NCBI GenBank assembly: GCA_029953675.1
Contig: JAMWBK010000003.1
Span: 1,736,001-1,800,000, forward strand
Origin: Rhodosorus marinus
Lineage: Eukaryota > Rhodophyta > Stylonematophyceae > Stylonematales > Stylonemataceae
DNA: 64,000 nt
Direction: 5' to 3'
Each line of letters opens with the position of its first letter. The stretch's first letter is position 1. The notes beneath the pieces are model-generated. The model was not told the origin of the DNA. It searched no databases and saw only the letters and a list, made by a program, of their open reading frames with translations. Both the position numbers and the translations under genes were made by a program. Shown one piece after another: positions 55,550 to 64,000 of the stretch.

Positions 55550-57093
55550 ATGGAGAATTTTGCGGACGAAGCGGTTGAGTGGAAGGGCGATGACATACTT
55601 TGTGATACTGTGGACAAGGTCTGGTTTACTAATTCCGGTGATGGAAGGAGGGTAAGGGCTTTAGAATTGTCCATGTCACGTGTACGAGGAAGTCTGGGCA
55701 GATATGTACTGAGTATCGTAGAGGAGCTGACCAGGTTTTCTGTTGTGTCTTTTCTCCGTAGATTGAACTGCACGGAATCAGTCAGAAGTTCCTGGAATCT
55801 GTCGCAGTTCGAGACTTGAAACTCAACTTTAACGGTTATCTTGTGAACGTCACAAGAGTGGACCCAACCAAATGCACGGTTGAATTTGACCCGGAGGCGC
55901 TCCCTACAAATCTAGACATGGACCAGATTCCTGTGAATGTTGTTATTCGGGGGCAGCATATGGACTCGAAATGGGATTACAATCACACCACGGCGGTCGG
56001 GCAGGCTGAGCCAGATCTCCCTGACGCGTCAGGAGCCGACAAGAAGTTGAGTACAGAAGTGGCGAATAAGCAGGAGATGTTTCTGAGACGGCTCCGGGGC
56101 GAGGGGCATATGGGCTACCTGCTTCTGGAGCAGTGTTTGGCCGAGTTACTGGGAACCATGATCATCGTGGTCTTTGGAGTAGGTTCCGTATGCACTGCAG
56201 TCCTTACGGAGGCGCAAGTGGGAATTTGGCAAATCGCAGTTGTATGGGGCTTCGGAGTCGCGTTTGCTATTTACACGACTGCATCGATTTCCGGTGCTCA
56301 CCTTAACCCAGCGGTGAGCTTCACCTGCATTCCTCTTTGATCTCATATGTCTGTTGCTGATAGGCTCTTCATGCTCGTCGGTTGAGCTTCCGCAGGTCTC
56401 GCTAGCTTTTGCAATGTTCAGGCCGCTTGACTTCCATTGGAAGAGGCTTGTTCCTTACTGGATAGCACAGATCCTGGGCGGCATGCTGGGTGGAGCTATA
56501 AACTTGGGTATCTTTAGAAAATGGTACGATCTCAAAGACCCAAACCGGGATACGCTTTTGTACGCTTCGACGTTTGGGGAGTATTTTCCGAACCCGGGCT
56601 TGTGGCCCGACCCGGAGGATCAGAGCCTGATGTACGTCGCGGAATGTATGGCTGTTGAAGCCTGGGGAGCCGGGATTTTGATGTTTATGATTCTCGTCTT
56701 TACCGACCCAAGGAACCAAGCCCTGAAGTCGAAGGACGCGGCTCCGTTCTTAATTGGGTTCACTGTCGCATCGTTAATATCTCTTTACGCCCCATTGCAG
56801 CAGGCAGGGTAAGTTGCTCCTGCTCAAGCTGGATTCACAGTCCCGCGACGATTCCTGGCGCTGACTCTGATAGAGGTGTTCATCCATGACTTTCCCTTAT
56901 TCTCTGTAGGTGGAATCCGGCGCGCGACTTTGGCCCGCGAATTATCGCCGCAATTGCCGGGTATGGGACGATGGCTATCCCGGGACCTCGAAATGGGTTT
57001 TGGGCATATATTGTAGGCCCGCTTATTGGGGCTCCTCTAGGAGCTCTCGTGTACGATGTCATCCTTGCAAGAGGCTTGCGAAAGTATGACTAG
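55550..57093 (+). CDS. aquaglyceroporin (MIP family) with long N-terminal extension
   Basis: Four exons (55550-55651, 55762-56313, 56396-56808, 56910-57093) give 416 residues. From about residue 145 the protein is a six-helix major intrinsic protein. The first NPA box is GAHLNPAVSLAF (split by an intron right after NPA) and the second is GWNPARDFGPR, whose Asp after NPAR marks glycerol-conducting members of the GlpF branch. Hydrophobic helices include MIIVVFGVGSV, FLIGFTVASLISLY and YIVGPLIGAPLGALVY. It should move water, glycerol or other small uncharged solutes. The first 140 or so residues are hydrophilic (IELHGISQKF, VNVVIRGQHMDSKWDY) and not part of the channel fold; their role is unknown. 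A G-rich sense-strand block lies upstream. It is convergent with the CBS gene. Confidence 0.92.
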
Positions 57094-57340
57094 TCATATC
57101 AACTTTTTTCGTTTGTGCGGTAGTGATAAAAGTATCAACTGAGTATTCAAGAAGCCAAAGGCCGGTGCTATCTTTCTATTGCCGTCGCAGAGTTGAGGCC
57201 AGCAATTTCCACTTTACACTAGAATCTTTTGCAGGACAAAACGAATGGAAACCAAGCCAGCCCACATATTTTCTGAAGTTGTGGCTTCTCAGCCCGACGA
57301 ACCCTGGTCCTCTCAATACTAAATTGGTTTGCACTCCATT

Positions 57341-58391
57341 CTACGATACAGTGGCCTTCATCACCTCCTTAATAACTCCGGTCATCGAGGCCACTCCGAC
57401 AACCTTGTTCTCTTCGTCAATAACCCAGATGCGGTGTGCGCCTGAATATGCCAATGGGAGCATGATCTCACCGAATCTGGCGTCAGGTTTGAGGCTCAGG
57501 GGCCTTCCGGCGCCTCGAGCCTCCTCATCCTCGAGGAAGGTCATCGCCTCCAGGAAAAGATCTACCAGCATTAGCGTGGAAACACCTTTCAGATCGGACT
57601 GAGAAAACGTTCCCGCGAGTTCACCCTTTCCGTTCAGGAGCGGAACAGCCGTCATGTCGTGCTTCTCTAGAGTCCGGAGAATCTCAATAGTCTACACGTG
57701 AAGAATACAATGTATGAGAATTCGAAGCAATAAGGTCAAACCAATCTTCGATGTATCTCACCGGCGTTGTCGTTTTGGCATGGACAATGTTGGGCATCAA
57801 GTATCCGAGCTGATCTCCCGTCTTCACCATGAGATCCTCTGGAATGGAGGACGGGTTATCCTCCATGAACTTGAGCATGTCATGTTGGCTGAACATATAT
57901 TCAGCAGCGCCTTCTTCATCTGTGACGAGAACCTTATGCTTACCAGCAGAGAACTCCACCATCACCTAGCCGACCAAGTGAGGGCAAGAGTCAGGACAAC
58001 CATGAGCTAAATTGAGCATGGATACAGTGTTCGTTCTGAGGAATCGTACCCCAACAATGGAATCGGTCTTCTTGAAAATAGGCAGCCTATATCTCCTCAG
58101 GCCCTCGGCGACGACGTTGGCAACTGGCTCTTTCAATGCGGGCACATCCTCCGGGAGGAGAGACCCAGGACAATCCGCCGGCAGTTTACCCAACACAGCA
58201 TAGCTAATAAGGTCGAAAACGGACAATAAAGCACAATACTCCCCTTTATCATTCTTGACTGGGGCAACCGCGAGTTTCTCGTTATCCAACCAATCCAAAG
58301 CGGCTCCGATCTCCATCGTAGATTCAAAGAAATTCAACGGAACCCTCGTTCCCGAACTCTCCGCCACCTCAGATATGCTTAACTTGTCCAT
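57341..58391 (-). CDS. four-CBS-domain protein (AMPK-gamma/SNF4-like)
   Basis: Three exons (58391-58050, 57965-57762, 57691-57341), phase 0, give 298 residues. Four CBS units can be traced from ALDWLDNEKLAVAPVKND, GLRRYRLPIFKKTDSIVGV plus VMVEF, EILRTLEKHDMTAVPLLNGK and FGEIMLPLAYSGAHRIWVID. Two tandem pairs make Bateman modules that bind adenine nucleotides or related ligands, as in the gamma subunit of AMPK/SnRK1 and in plant CBSX-type proteins. No kinase or channel domain is attached, so it would act as a regulatory subunit or stand-alone sensor. The C-rich tract at 58498-58562 is G-rich on its own strand, upstream of its start. Confidence 0.85.
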
Positions 58392-59917
58392 CACGCCACC
58401 CTAATTTTCTTCGTCTTCTTCTCTGTCTCTGTCTAAAAAAAATTCGGTATTCCTTCTTCGATAACAATCAATTCCTCATGCAATATTAGAAACATCCACT
58501 CCCAACCAACCCCTCCCCCTCCCCCTCCCTCCCCCGCTCCCGCCCCCCCTTCTCCCTCCCCACCTAAAACCTTAAACCTATTCCTTTTCAACTCTATCAC
58601 CCGATCCACTTCGAGATTTAGTCATGTATCTATCTTGCCCTTCTCGCCACCGTCCAAACCTCCCACACCGCCTCCGCCCTCGAAAAGAAAACGAAAAAAC
58701 CGCTTACCTTACCCGTCTTAAAACAACCAAAAAACCAAAAAACCTAACCTTGATAAAAACTAATGAAAAGATAGTTTCCAACGCTATCTTGTCCATTTTC
58801 TTAATAATTGCAATAAATGATCTCGATTCCAGAGGTTTGGAAAACATAATTTTAGTCCTAAGATCGGACTATTTTGTTTTTAATACTAACAAATATCTTT
58901 CTAGGGTCGGAGGTCCAAGGGGGGGAGGGGGAGAGGGAATAGGCGGAATGTATTGTTGAAGAGTTTCACGGCCATCGTTCTCCAGAAAATCAATCAATTA
59001 TACATTGTTGTTTTTAGTTTATTTGAAATGCATTCAATCAACATATGATCTTTTCTTCAGTGACGGAATTGAACATAGGGGGTGTCGAAAAAAATGGGAC
59101 TTGTAATTGAACATTTTTGGCAAGGGGTTGTGATAGTTTCTTAATGTAGATAGATGATACAATACCAAATAAATAGTATTTTTTTATGACGTGAGTATCT
59201 GGAAAGGGCATGTTGTGCCAGGGGTTTGACAATACTCGAACTTGGATTCTACGTGTATTCTGTACCCCCTCTAAAAGAGGGAGTTCTGTTTGACTTGAAA
59301 TATTTAAGATCTTGGATGGATCTATTATGGATTAAAATTCATTTAGAAAGGAACAGATGAATTTTGATGAAATTCAATTTTTGTTTTTTGGTTTGGATTA
59401 CGTTGGACTGGGATAATCGGGATCGCCGAGCGGCATTGGTTACGTGACGATGATGAGGGCGTGGCCTCGACCAGAGAAGAAGACAAACGTGAGAGCTCAC
59501 TTGACTGGACTTTACCGGCGTATCCTCAAGTCCAGCACTAGTTAGAGTTTTGTCTGTGAAGAAGAACGCTACTTTTTGAGCCGCCGTTGTTCCGAGTTTT
59601 CCGCTCGTACGCTTTCATACGGATCTATCCGGAGTAAAACGACGAGCTCTCTTGACTGGTGTTGTCTATGAATTCATTGGCAAACCGTGCTTCCGCCCCG
59701 TTCTCAGAGCAGTGGACCAAACACAAAGAGCTTCAAAGGTTTTCAGGAGCTTTTTCATTGTCCGAATGCTTTTTTAGGACAACCGCACGGACGCCCTTAA
59801 CATGCAGCGGGAAGGAGACAATGAAGCTGTTCTAATGCTGTTCTAAAGCTGACGAGGAGAGAGGCAGAGAGAGAAAGAGAGCAAGAGCGAGAGACAATTA
59901 TCTAAGACCTGGAGAAA
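58392..59917. other. divergent intergenic region
   Basis: Contains the C-rich leader of the CBS gene (58498-58562) and AT-rich DNA; the right end (59845-59890) is purine-rich (GAGAGAGGCAGAGAGAGAAA) just before the SET gene. No gene supported. Confidence 0.5.
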
Positions 59918-61177
59918 TTGGAAGAATGGTGCTTGCAGCGAGGAGTCAGCATAGGCAAAGTGCGCGTAAGCCACTTTCCTATCACTGGGAGGGGAATGGC
60001 TGCAACTGGAACCATACAACCTGGGGATGTGCTTCTGTCAGTACCCCTTTCTGCGATCTTCTCACATCATGAGCTATGCGAAGGTAGTGGACCTGTCGAG
60101 CTTGCACCGGCGTATGCGTTGTTAGTGGCGATTCTGCTCGAGTCCCGCAAAGGTCGAAAATCAGCTTGGTATGAGTATCTGAGGCTCCTTCCCGAACAGG
60201 AACACATTCTAGCAACTTGGAAGATGCAAGATATCGCACTACTTCAAGACGCGAAGCTGTTTGAGAGCGCCATGGCGGGGAAGCGCAAGTGGAAGGAAGT
60301 GCTCTCTACATGTCAGCAGGCAGTTCCCAACTACTCGAAAGACTTCACCGTAGATGACATAGCTTGGGCTTGGTCTATTGCAGCTTCTAGGAGTGCCTAC
60401 ATGGAAAAGAAGGCTTGGAAAGAGTTGGAACACAGTCGAAAGCCCTCGAGGAATAGCCACTCCGAGCGTGGTCCGGGATGTACGTATGATGGCGCCGGAG
60501 TTGGCGTTCTGATTCCCCTACTAGATATGTTCAACCATAGTTGTCGACCCGTGTCGACAGCTGGGTATAATCCCGAAAGCGATTCGTACGATTTGATTGC
60601 TGATGCGGCATACGCTGAAGGGGAACAGGTCTTTATTCATTACGGACCGCTTTCTAACAGAGAGCTGGTAGAGCACTGGGGGTTCACGTTGGAGGATAAC
60701 CCTCATGATTCCATTATCCTCTCGATGTCCGAGATTACGCGAGTTGAAAGCACCACCCTGACTCAACCAGAATTGATAAGCGCGGCCCGGATCCTTGGTA
60801 TTGAGAATCCGCTCTGTGCGGATGCCTCATACACTGTTGGGATTGCCCAGGCTAAGGCGTCATTCTGGGATTCAGTACCGTGGCAGCTGACCACTAGCTT
60901 GCAGCTTTCAGCTCTGGAGGCTCGAATTTGTGATTGTGAACATGTCGATCTCGTCGAGACGCTCGCGAATGGAGTAGTGGCATGTGCATGCATAGAGAAG
61001 CTGTGCATATCCCAGCTTAGAGATGCTCTTTTGGACAGGCATACTCGCCTCCAGGCGTCAATCACTAGGGCCAGCACTGCCGCAGCTTCCGATCATGTCA
61101 AAACCGCGGCAACAAGCTACTTAATCAGTCAGGACTGCATCGTGCAGAGCATTCTGCGCACGTTGACTGGGATTTGA
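59918..61177 (+). CDS. second SET-domain methyltransferase, LSMT/SETD3-like
   Basis: An open frame of 419 codons in one exon. The first SET blocks are VRVSHFPITGRGMAATGTI with PGDVLLSVPLSAIF near the N terminus. The insert follows with DDIAWAWSIAASRSAYM, then the catalytic part GVLIPLLDMFNHSCRPVS and GEQVFIHYGPLSNRELVEHWGF ending NPHD. This is the same family as the gene at 6.5-8.2 kb but clearly diverged from it, with a different intron pattern. A helical C-terminal domain (about residues 280-419) fits the substrate-binding region. The frame begins LEKLEEW after an in-frame stop and has no ATG until 59998, inside the domain, so the true start is probably in an upstream exon that I cannot identify. 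Confidence 0.85.
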   Translation: MEEWCLQRGVSIGKVRVSHFPITGRGMAATGTIQPGDVLLSVPLSAIFSHHELCEGSGPVELAPAYALLVAILLESRKGRKSAWYEYLRLLPEQEHILATWKMQDIALLQDAKLFESAMAGKRKWKEVLSTCQQAVPNYSKDFTVDDIAWAWSIAASRSAYMEKKAWKELEHSRKPSRNSHSERGPGCTYDGAGVGVLIPLLDMFNHSCRPVSTAGYNPESDSYDLIADAAYAEGEQVFIHYGPLSNRELVEHWGFTLEDNPHDSIILSMSEITRVESTTLTQPELISAARILGIENPLCADASYTVGIAQAKASFWDSVPWQLTTSLQLSALEARICDCEHVDLVETLANGVVACACIEKLCISQLRDALLDRHTRLQASITRASTAAASDHVKTAATSYLISQDCIVQSILRTLTGI

Positions 61178-62282
61178 ACAAGCTCATTGTTAAAGGTGCT
61201 TACCCAAGTACGTATCTGATCAACCACGAACAAATTCAGTTGTCGGGTGATCGAGCGCTGATCTCACGCCAGATGCTTAGCTGCCTGATCAATCTGTGGG
61301 CGGCGGTCCGTTTTCTCACCACAGTAAGAACACCTAATATCCCCGGTAAAGGTGAATAACAGGCTCTGCAAAAAGCAATCGCACATCGGAATATTCAGTC
61401 TTCAAGTGGAAAGCAATCCTCCCTCACGCGCCTACAATCAACACCTAGATTGTGTGAACGGAACCGTGCTCGAATCATCATGGGTTGGTGCTCACGGAGA
61501 CCAGTCAGGGCGCTTTTTTTTTACAACTCGGCCGCTGCACCTCCGTTCGTTGATTTTATGTAAAATCGGATGGGTAGGATACCCTACATCGTTTACTCAT
61601 ATACGGCAACCCTAGCAGGAAGGAAAAGAATCCAGGAGGAAGAAAGAGCCTGCGGGAGAGGGGAGGTAGGTTGGGATGAGGGACTCTAAAACGAAACCGG
61701 CGTTTAGAACGCCACATGCCCAGAACCACAAAAAAAAGAAGCGCAGGTAGAAGAGAAAGACGGGAGCAAGTTGTTGCGATCTCTAGAAACCAGTCGCGAA
61801 GCCAAACCAGGACAGACTTTTCTCCGAATCCGGAGGCCTCGATGTGAACATCCCGTAGTCTCAATCAAAATAACTCCTAAATGATTGAAATTTTACGTCA
61901 ATCAAAAATTCAGTCATTTAAAGATCTCTTGGCTTTGTGGACTCTAGTGACAGGCTGTCAAATGGAGAAAGGGCACAGGGTATAGGATTGGAGACACATA
62001 ACGGACTTTAGGGGGACTGAAGGGGGGGGGAGCTGAGGGTGGGGAAGGTGGGGAAAAGGTGGGGGGGGAGGGGCGGTGGCAAAGGAGTAAGGAGTGAGCG
62101 GGGGGACTAGAGCTTTTCTTTTATTATTTGTTGGCATAAAGATTTAGTTTGTGGTTTTATTGGGGTATATTGAGAAGCTGGGCAGGTAGAAAAGGGACGT
62201 GAGAGGTTTTTTGTTTGTTTTGGGGGCCGTGCTGTGGGAGAGGGGAGAGGAAGAGAGCGGAGGTTTGGGAGAAAGTATTAGC
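61178..62282. other. intergenic upstream of SDE2
   Basis: No gene supported. 62010-62090 is extremely G-rich on the plus strand with at least four G-runs of three or more close together (quadruplex-type), just before the SDE2 start. Confidence 0.55.
62010..62090 (+). promoter_or_regulatory. G-quadruplex-type block upstream of SDE2
   Basis: Successive runs GGGGGACTGAAGGGGGGGG, GGGTGGGG, GGTGGGG and GGTGGGGGG spaced by 1-7 bases satisfy the usual G3-N1-7 quadruplex pattern on the sense strand. The block ends about 190 bp before the ATG. Function is inferred from position only. Confidence 0.5.
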
Positions 62283-63458
62283 ATGGTGAGGGTTAGGGTT
62301 GAGGAAGTTCCGTCTTCGGAATGTGGTAGTTTTTTCGTGGAAGGAGGAGGTTTTGAGTTGGCTGGTTTGGAGGTTGTGAAGGAGATAACTGGAGCGTTTG
62401 GTATTGAGGAAGGGGATTTTTTCTTGACGAAAGATGGGAGGCTGGTTGACGGTGGAGAATTTTTTGAGGATGGGTGTGTTCTTCGGCTTTGTGTCCGAGC
62501 CCGGGGAGGGAAGGGCGGATTTGGTAGTATGCTTCGAGGGCAGGGTGGGGCGAAGAAAACAACAAACTTCACCGCTTGTAGAGACTTGTCTGGTCGGAGG
62601 TTGAGGGCGTCTGACAATCAGGAGCGCTTGGCGACATGGAGGGAAGACCAGGATAAAAAAGCTGGCGAGAAGCGGAAGGCAGACGATGGTGAAGCGTCGA
62701 CTTCGCGTTTGGCGGAGAAAACACCTGAATTCGATGCGGAAGGATTCCACGAGAAGCTTACGGCTGTTGGGGGAAGAATTTCTGAGGCACTGGAAAAGGG
62801 TTTTCAGGAAGACGCAAAGAAATCTCAGTCTCAAAAAGTTGCCAAGGCCACTGAAGAACTGAAGACTAACAAGCTCCTGAAGAGACGACGAACGTACATG
62901 GATGTCGACGACGATAGCGGCAGCGACGAAGAGGACGAGGATGTGAAGCTTGCACCAAAGCCGCAAGAGCTCGATGGAGGCTCTTCGAAACAAACTCCGT
63001 TACGGTTCGAAGCGCCTTCGAGGACTTCTCGAGAGCCTTCACCCATTGTCTCGTCTTTGGCGCAGTCCATTTCTACTGAGCCTGTGTCTGATTGTGGTGA
63101 CTCGTCATATGCCCATTCGGACCCAATCACCGAGCCCATTGCAGAAACAGAAGCGGTGGCGCAGCAGGCTACGGCTAGAGACATCGCGCAGGAAACAACT
63201 GCGCGAATCGTGAACGCTTCAAGTGTGGACGAAGGATCGGAGCCCAAGATCGATCTCAAGAGTTACGACTCGGCTTCTGCTCTAGAGAGCCTGGGCTTGG
63301 AATCGCTCAAACATGAGCTGTCCAGTCGAGGTCTGAAGTGCGGCGGAACTCTGCAGGAGAGAGCGAGCCGCCTATTCTTGTGCAAGGAAGCAGACCCTTC
63401 TTCACTCAATCCAAAGCACAGAGCACGTCCAAAGGCCAAGCCCCACGGCAGAGGCTAG
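62283..63458 (+). CDS. SDE2: SDE2-like telomere/splicing and replication-stress protein
   Basis: A single exon of 391 residues. Residues 1-76 form a ubiquitin-like domain ending RARGG, followed by KGGFGSMLRG: the invariant GG-KGGFGSML cleavage site at which SDE2 precursors are cut by deubiquitinating enzymes to release active SDE2 with an N-terminal Lys (here K77). Next comes the conserved ACRDLSGRRLR block (about 98-108), a Lys/Glu-rich region and an acidic patch (DVDDDSGSDEEDEDV). A SAP-type DNA-binding motif closes the protein (ALESLGLESLKHELSSRGLK, CGGTLQERASRLF, about 335-372). In other eukaryotes SDE2 acts in splicing of selected introns and in replication-fork protection. Presence of both the ubiquitin-like domain and the SAP motif gives high confidence. 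Confidence 0.93.
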   Translation: MVRVRVEEVPSSECGSFFVEGGGFELAGLEVVKEITGAFGIEEGDFFLTKDGRLVDGGEFFEDGCVLRLCVRARGGKGGFGSMLRGQGGAKKTTNFTACRDLSGRRLRASDNQERLATWREDQDKKAGEKRKADDGEASTSRLAEKTPEFDAEGFHEKLTAVGGRISEALEKGFQEDAKKSQSQKVAKATEELKTNKLLKRRRTYMDVDDDSGSDEEDEDVKLAPKPQELDGGSSKQTPLRFEAPSRTSREPSPIVSSLAQSISTEPVSDCGDSSYAHSDPITEPIAETEAVAQQATARDIAQETTARIVNASSVDEGSEPKIDLKSYDSASALESLGLESLKHELSSRGLKCGGTLQERASRLFLCKEADPSSLNPKHRARPKAKPHGRG

Positions 63459-63544
63459 CGCAACGGCATTGATCGAATGTATCAAGTTTTAATTAAAATA
63501 ATCGTACCCAGCACGTCTTTGCACCCTAAGAGAAAGTCACAACA

Positions 63545-63944
63545 TCAGTCTGTCTTATCGTGGCCATTCGTCTGCGCGTTGGTCTCCGTGCTCGCCGCTT
63601 GCGCCCGCATTTTCATCCTGCTAACTCGGATCGCCAACACCATCGTCCTCACGCTAAGGTTAACCTGGAAACGGAAGAACGCCGGTTGCATTGAGTTTAG
63701 AGTAGAGTACAATGCATGGCTAGAGGATCGGTATGCTTACTAGAATGACGTTTGCAATCAAAAGAAGCGGTCCAGCAAAAAAGATCATCGCGAAGAGCCC
63801 GTTTCTATCGAAATAGTTCTGCGTAGAGAATCTTGGCCAATTTTGTCTGCCCCAGTTGTTCAGCGGCTCCGCAAAGAAGACTGAGACAGCTTTGTGGGAG
63901 TTTACAAAGAAATTACAAAGACCAGGATTTAGTGTTTGAACATC
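63545..63944 (-). CDS. TMEM18: TMEM18-like membrane protein, cut by the right edge
   Basis: Minus-strand exons 63664-63545 (last, ending at TGA) and 63741 to about 63880 or 63944 join in phase 0 across a 76-bp GTAAGC...CCAG intron. The peptide reads FFAEPLNNWGRQNWPRFSTQ, then NYFDRNGLFAMIFFAGPLL, LIANVILVNLSVRTM and a basic, hydrophilic tail. The AExxN...NW...F...QYFDxxG(L/M)F...F(S/A)(A/G)PLL pattern is that of TMEM18, a small nuclear-envelope membrane protein. The N-terminal exons lie outside the window; whether the visible exon starts after CTCAG (63880) or further out (63944) is open. It is convergent with SDE2, only about 85 bp away. Confidence 0.75.
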
Positions 63945-64000
63945 CTGTTTTTGAACTACCGCGAAATTCTACTTTGAGGTTGAGGATGTTCCCTAGGGGG

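Noticed and set aside
1-64000. CRISPR arrays, operons or prokaryotic promoters
   Set aside because: None seen; the genes are spliced with GT-AG introns, so the window is eukaryotic.

Overview
This is nuclear DNA of a eukaryote, probably a microbial or algal one. About fifteen genes are recognisable, and most are split by short GT-AG introns (roughly 60-300 bp) whose phases join family-conserved protein blocks exactly. The mix suggests a plant-like or algal protist: a SHAQKYF-type MYB, a P-class PPR protein, two RuBisCO-methyltransferase-like SET proteins, a plant-style pyruvate dehydrogenase kinase and an SDE2 with a SAP domain. I cannot assign a species; a red-algal or related lineage is only a guess.

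Layout. 0-0.3 kb: first exon of an unrecognised minus-strand gene. 1.5-4.3 kb: a scrambled Ty3/gypsy element containing two inverted duplications. 5.8-10.9 kb: a small secreted basic protein, a SET methyltransferase and the Rab geranylgeranyltransferase beta subunit. 11-11.7 kb: a Copia remnant. 13-14.1 kb: a HAD phosphatase. 14.1-19.4 kb: a long gene-poor stretch. 19.4-24.3 kb: a bZIP factor and a PPR protein. 24.3-30.8 kb: decayed Copia and gypsy pieces. 30.8-46.5 kb: a gene-rich block (DsbA/FrnE-like oxidoreductase, pyruvate dehydrogenase kinase, SBDS, a tiny ROMO1/Mgr2-like gene, ARP4, and a MYB with a huge TAPV repeat). 46.5-55.5 kb: repeat-rich and gene-poor, with a 297-bp-arm palindrome and several other hairpins. 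55.5-64 kb: aquaglyceroporin, a four-CBS protein, a second SET methyltransferase, SDE2, and a TMEM18 gene cut by the window edge.

The genes are mostly unlinked housekeeping functions: chromatin (ARP4), ribosome maturation (SBDS), splicing and genome stability (SDE2), vesicle traffic (RabGGTase), mitochondrial metabolism and import (PDK, ROMO1/Mgr2) and organelle RNA metabolism (PPR). No operon-like pathway is apparent. Two cross-cutting patterns stand out. Many start codons are preceded by a block that is G-rich on the sense strand. The intergenic DNA carries an unusual number of perfect or near-perfect inverted repeats of all sizes, from 13-bp arms to 297-bp arms, including inverted fragments of a gypsy element.
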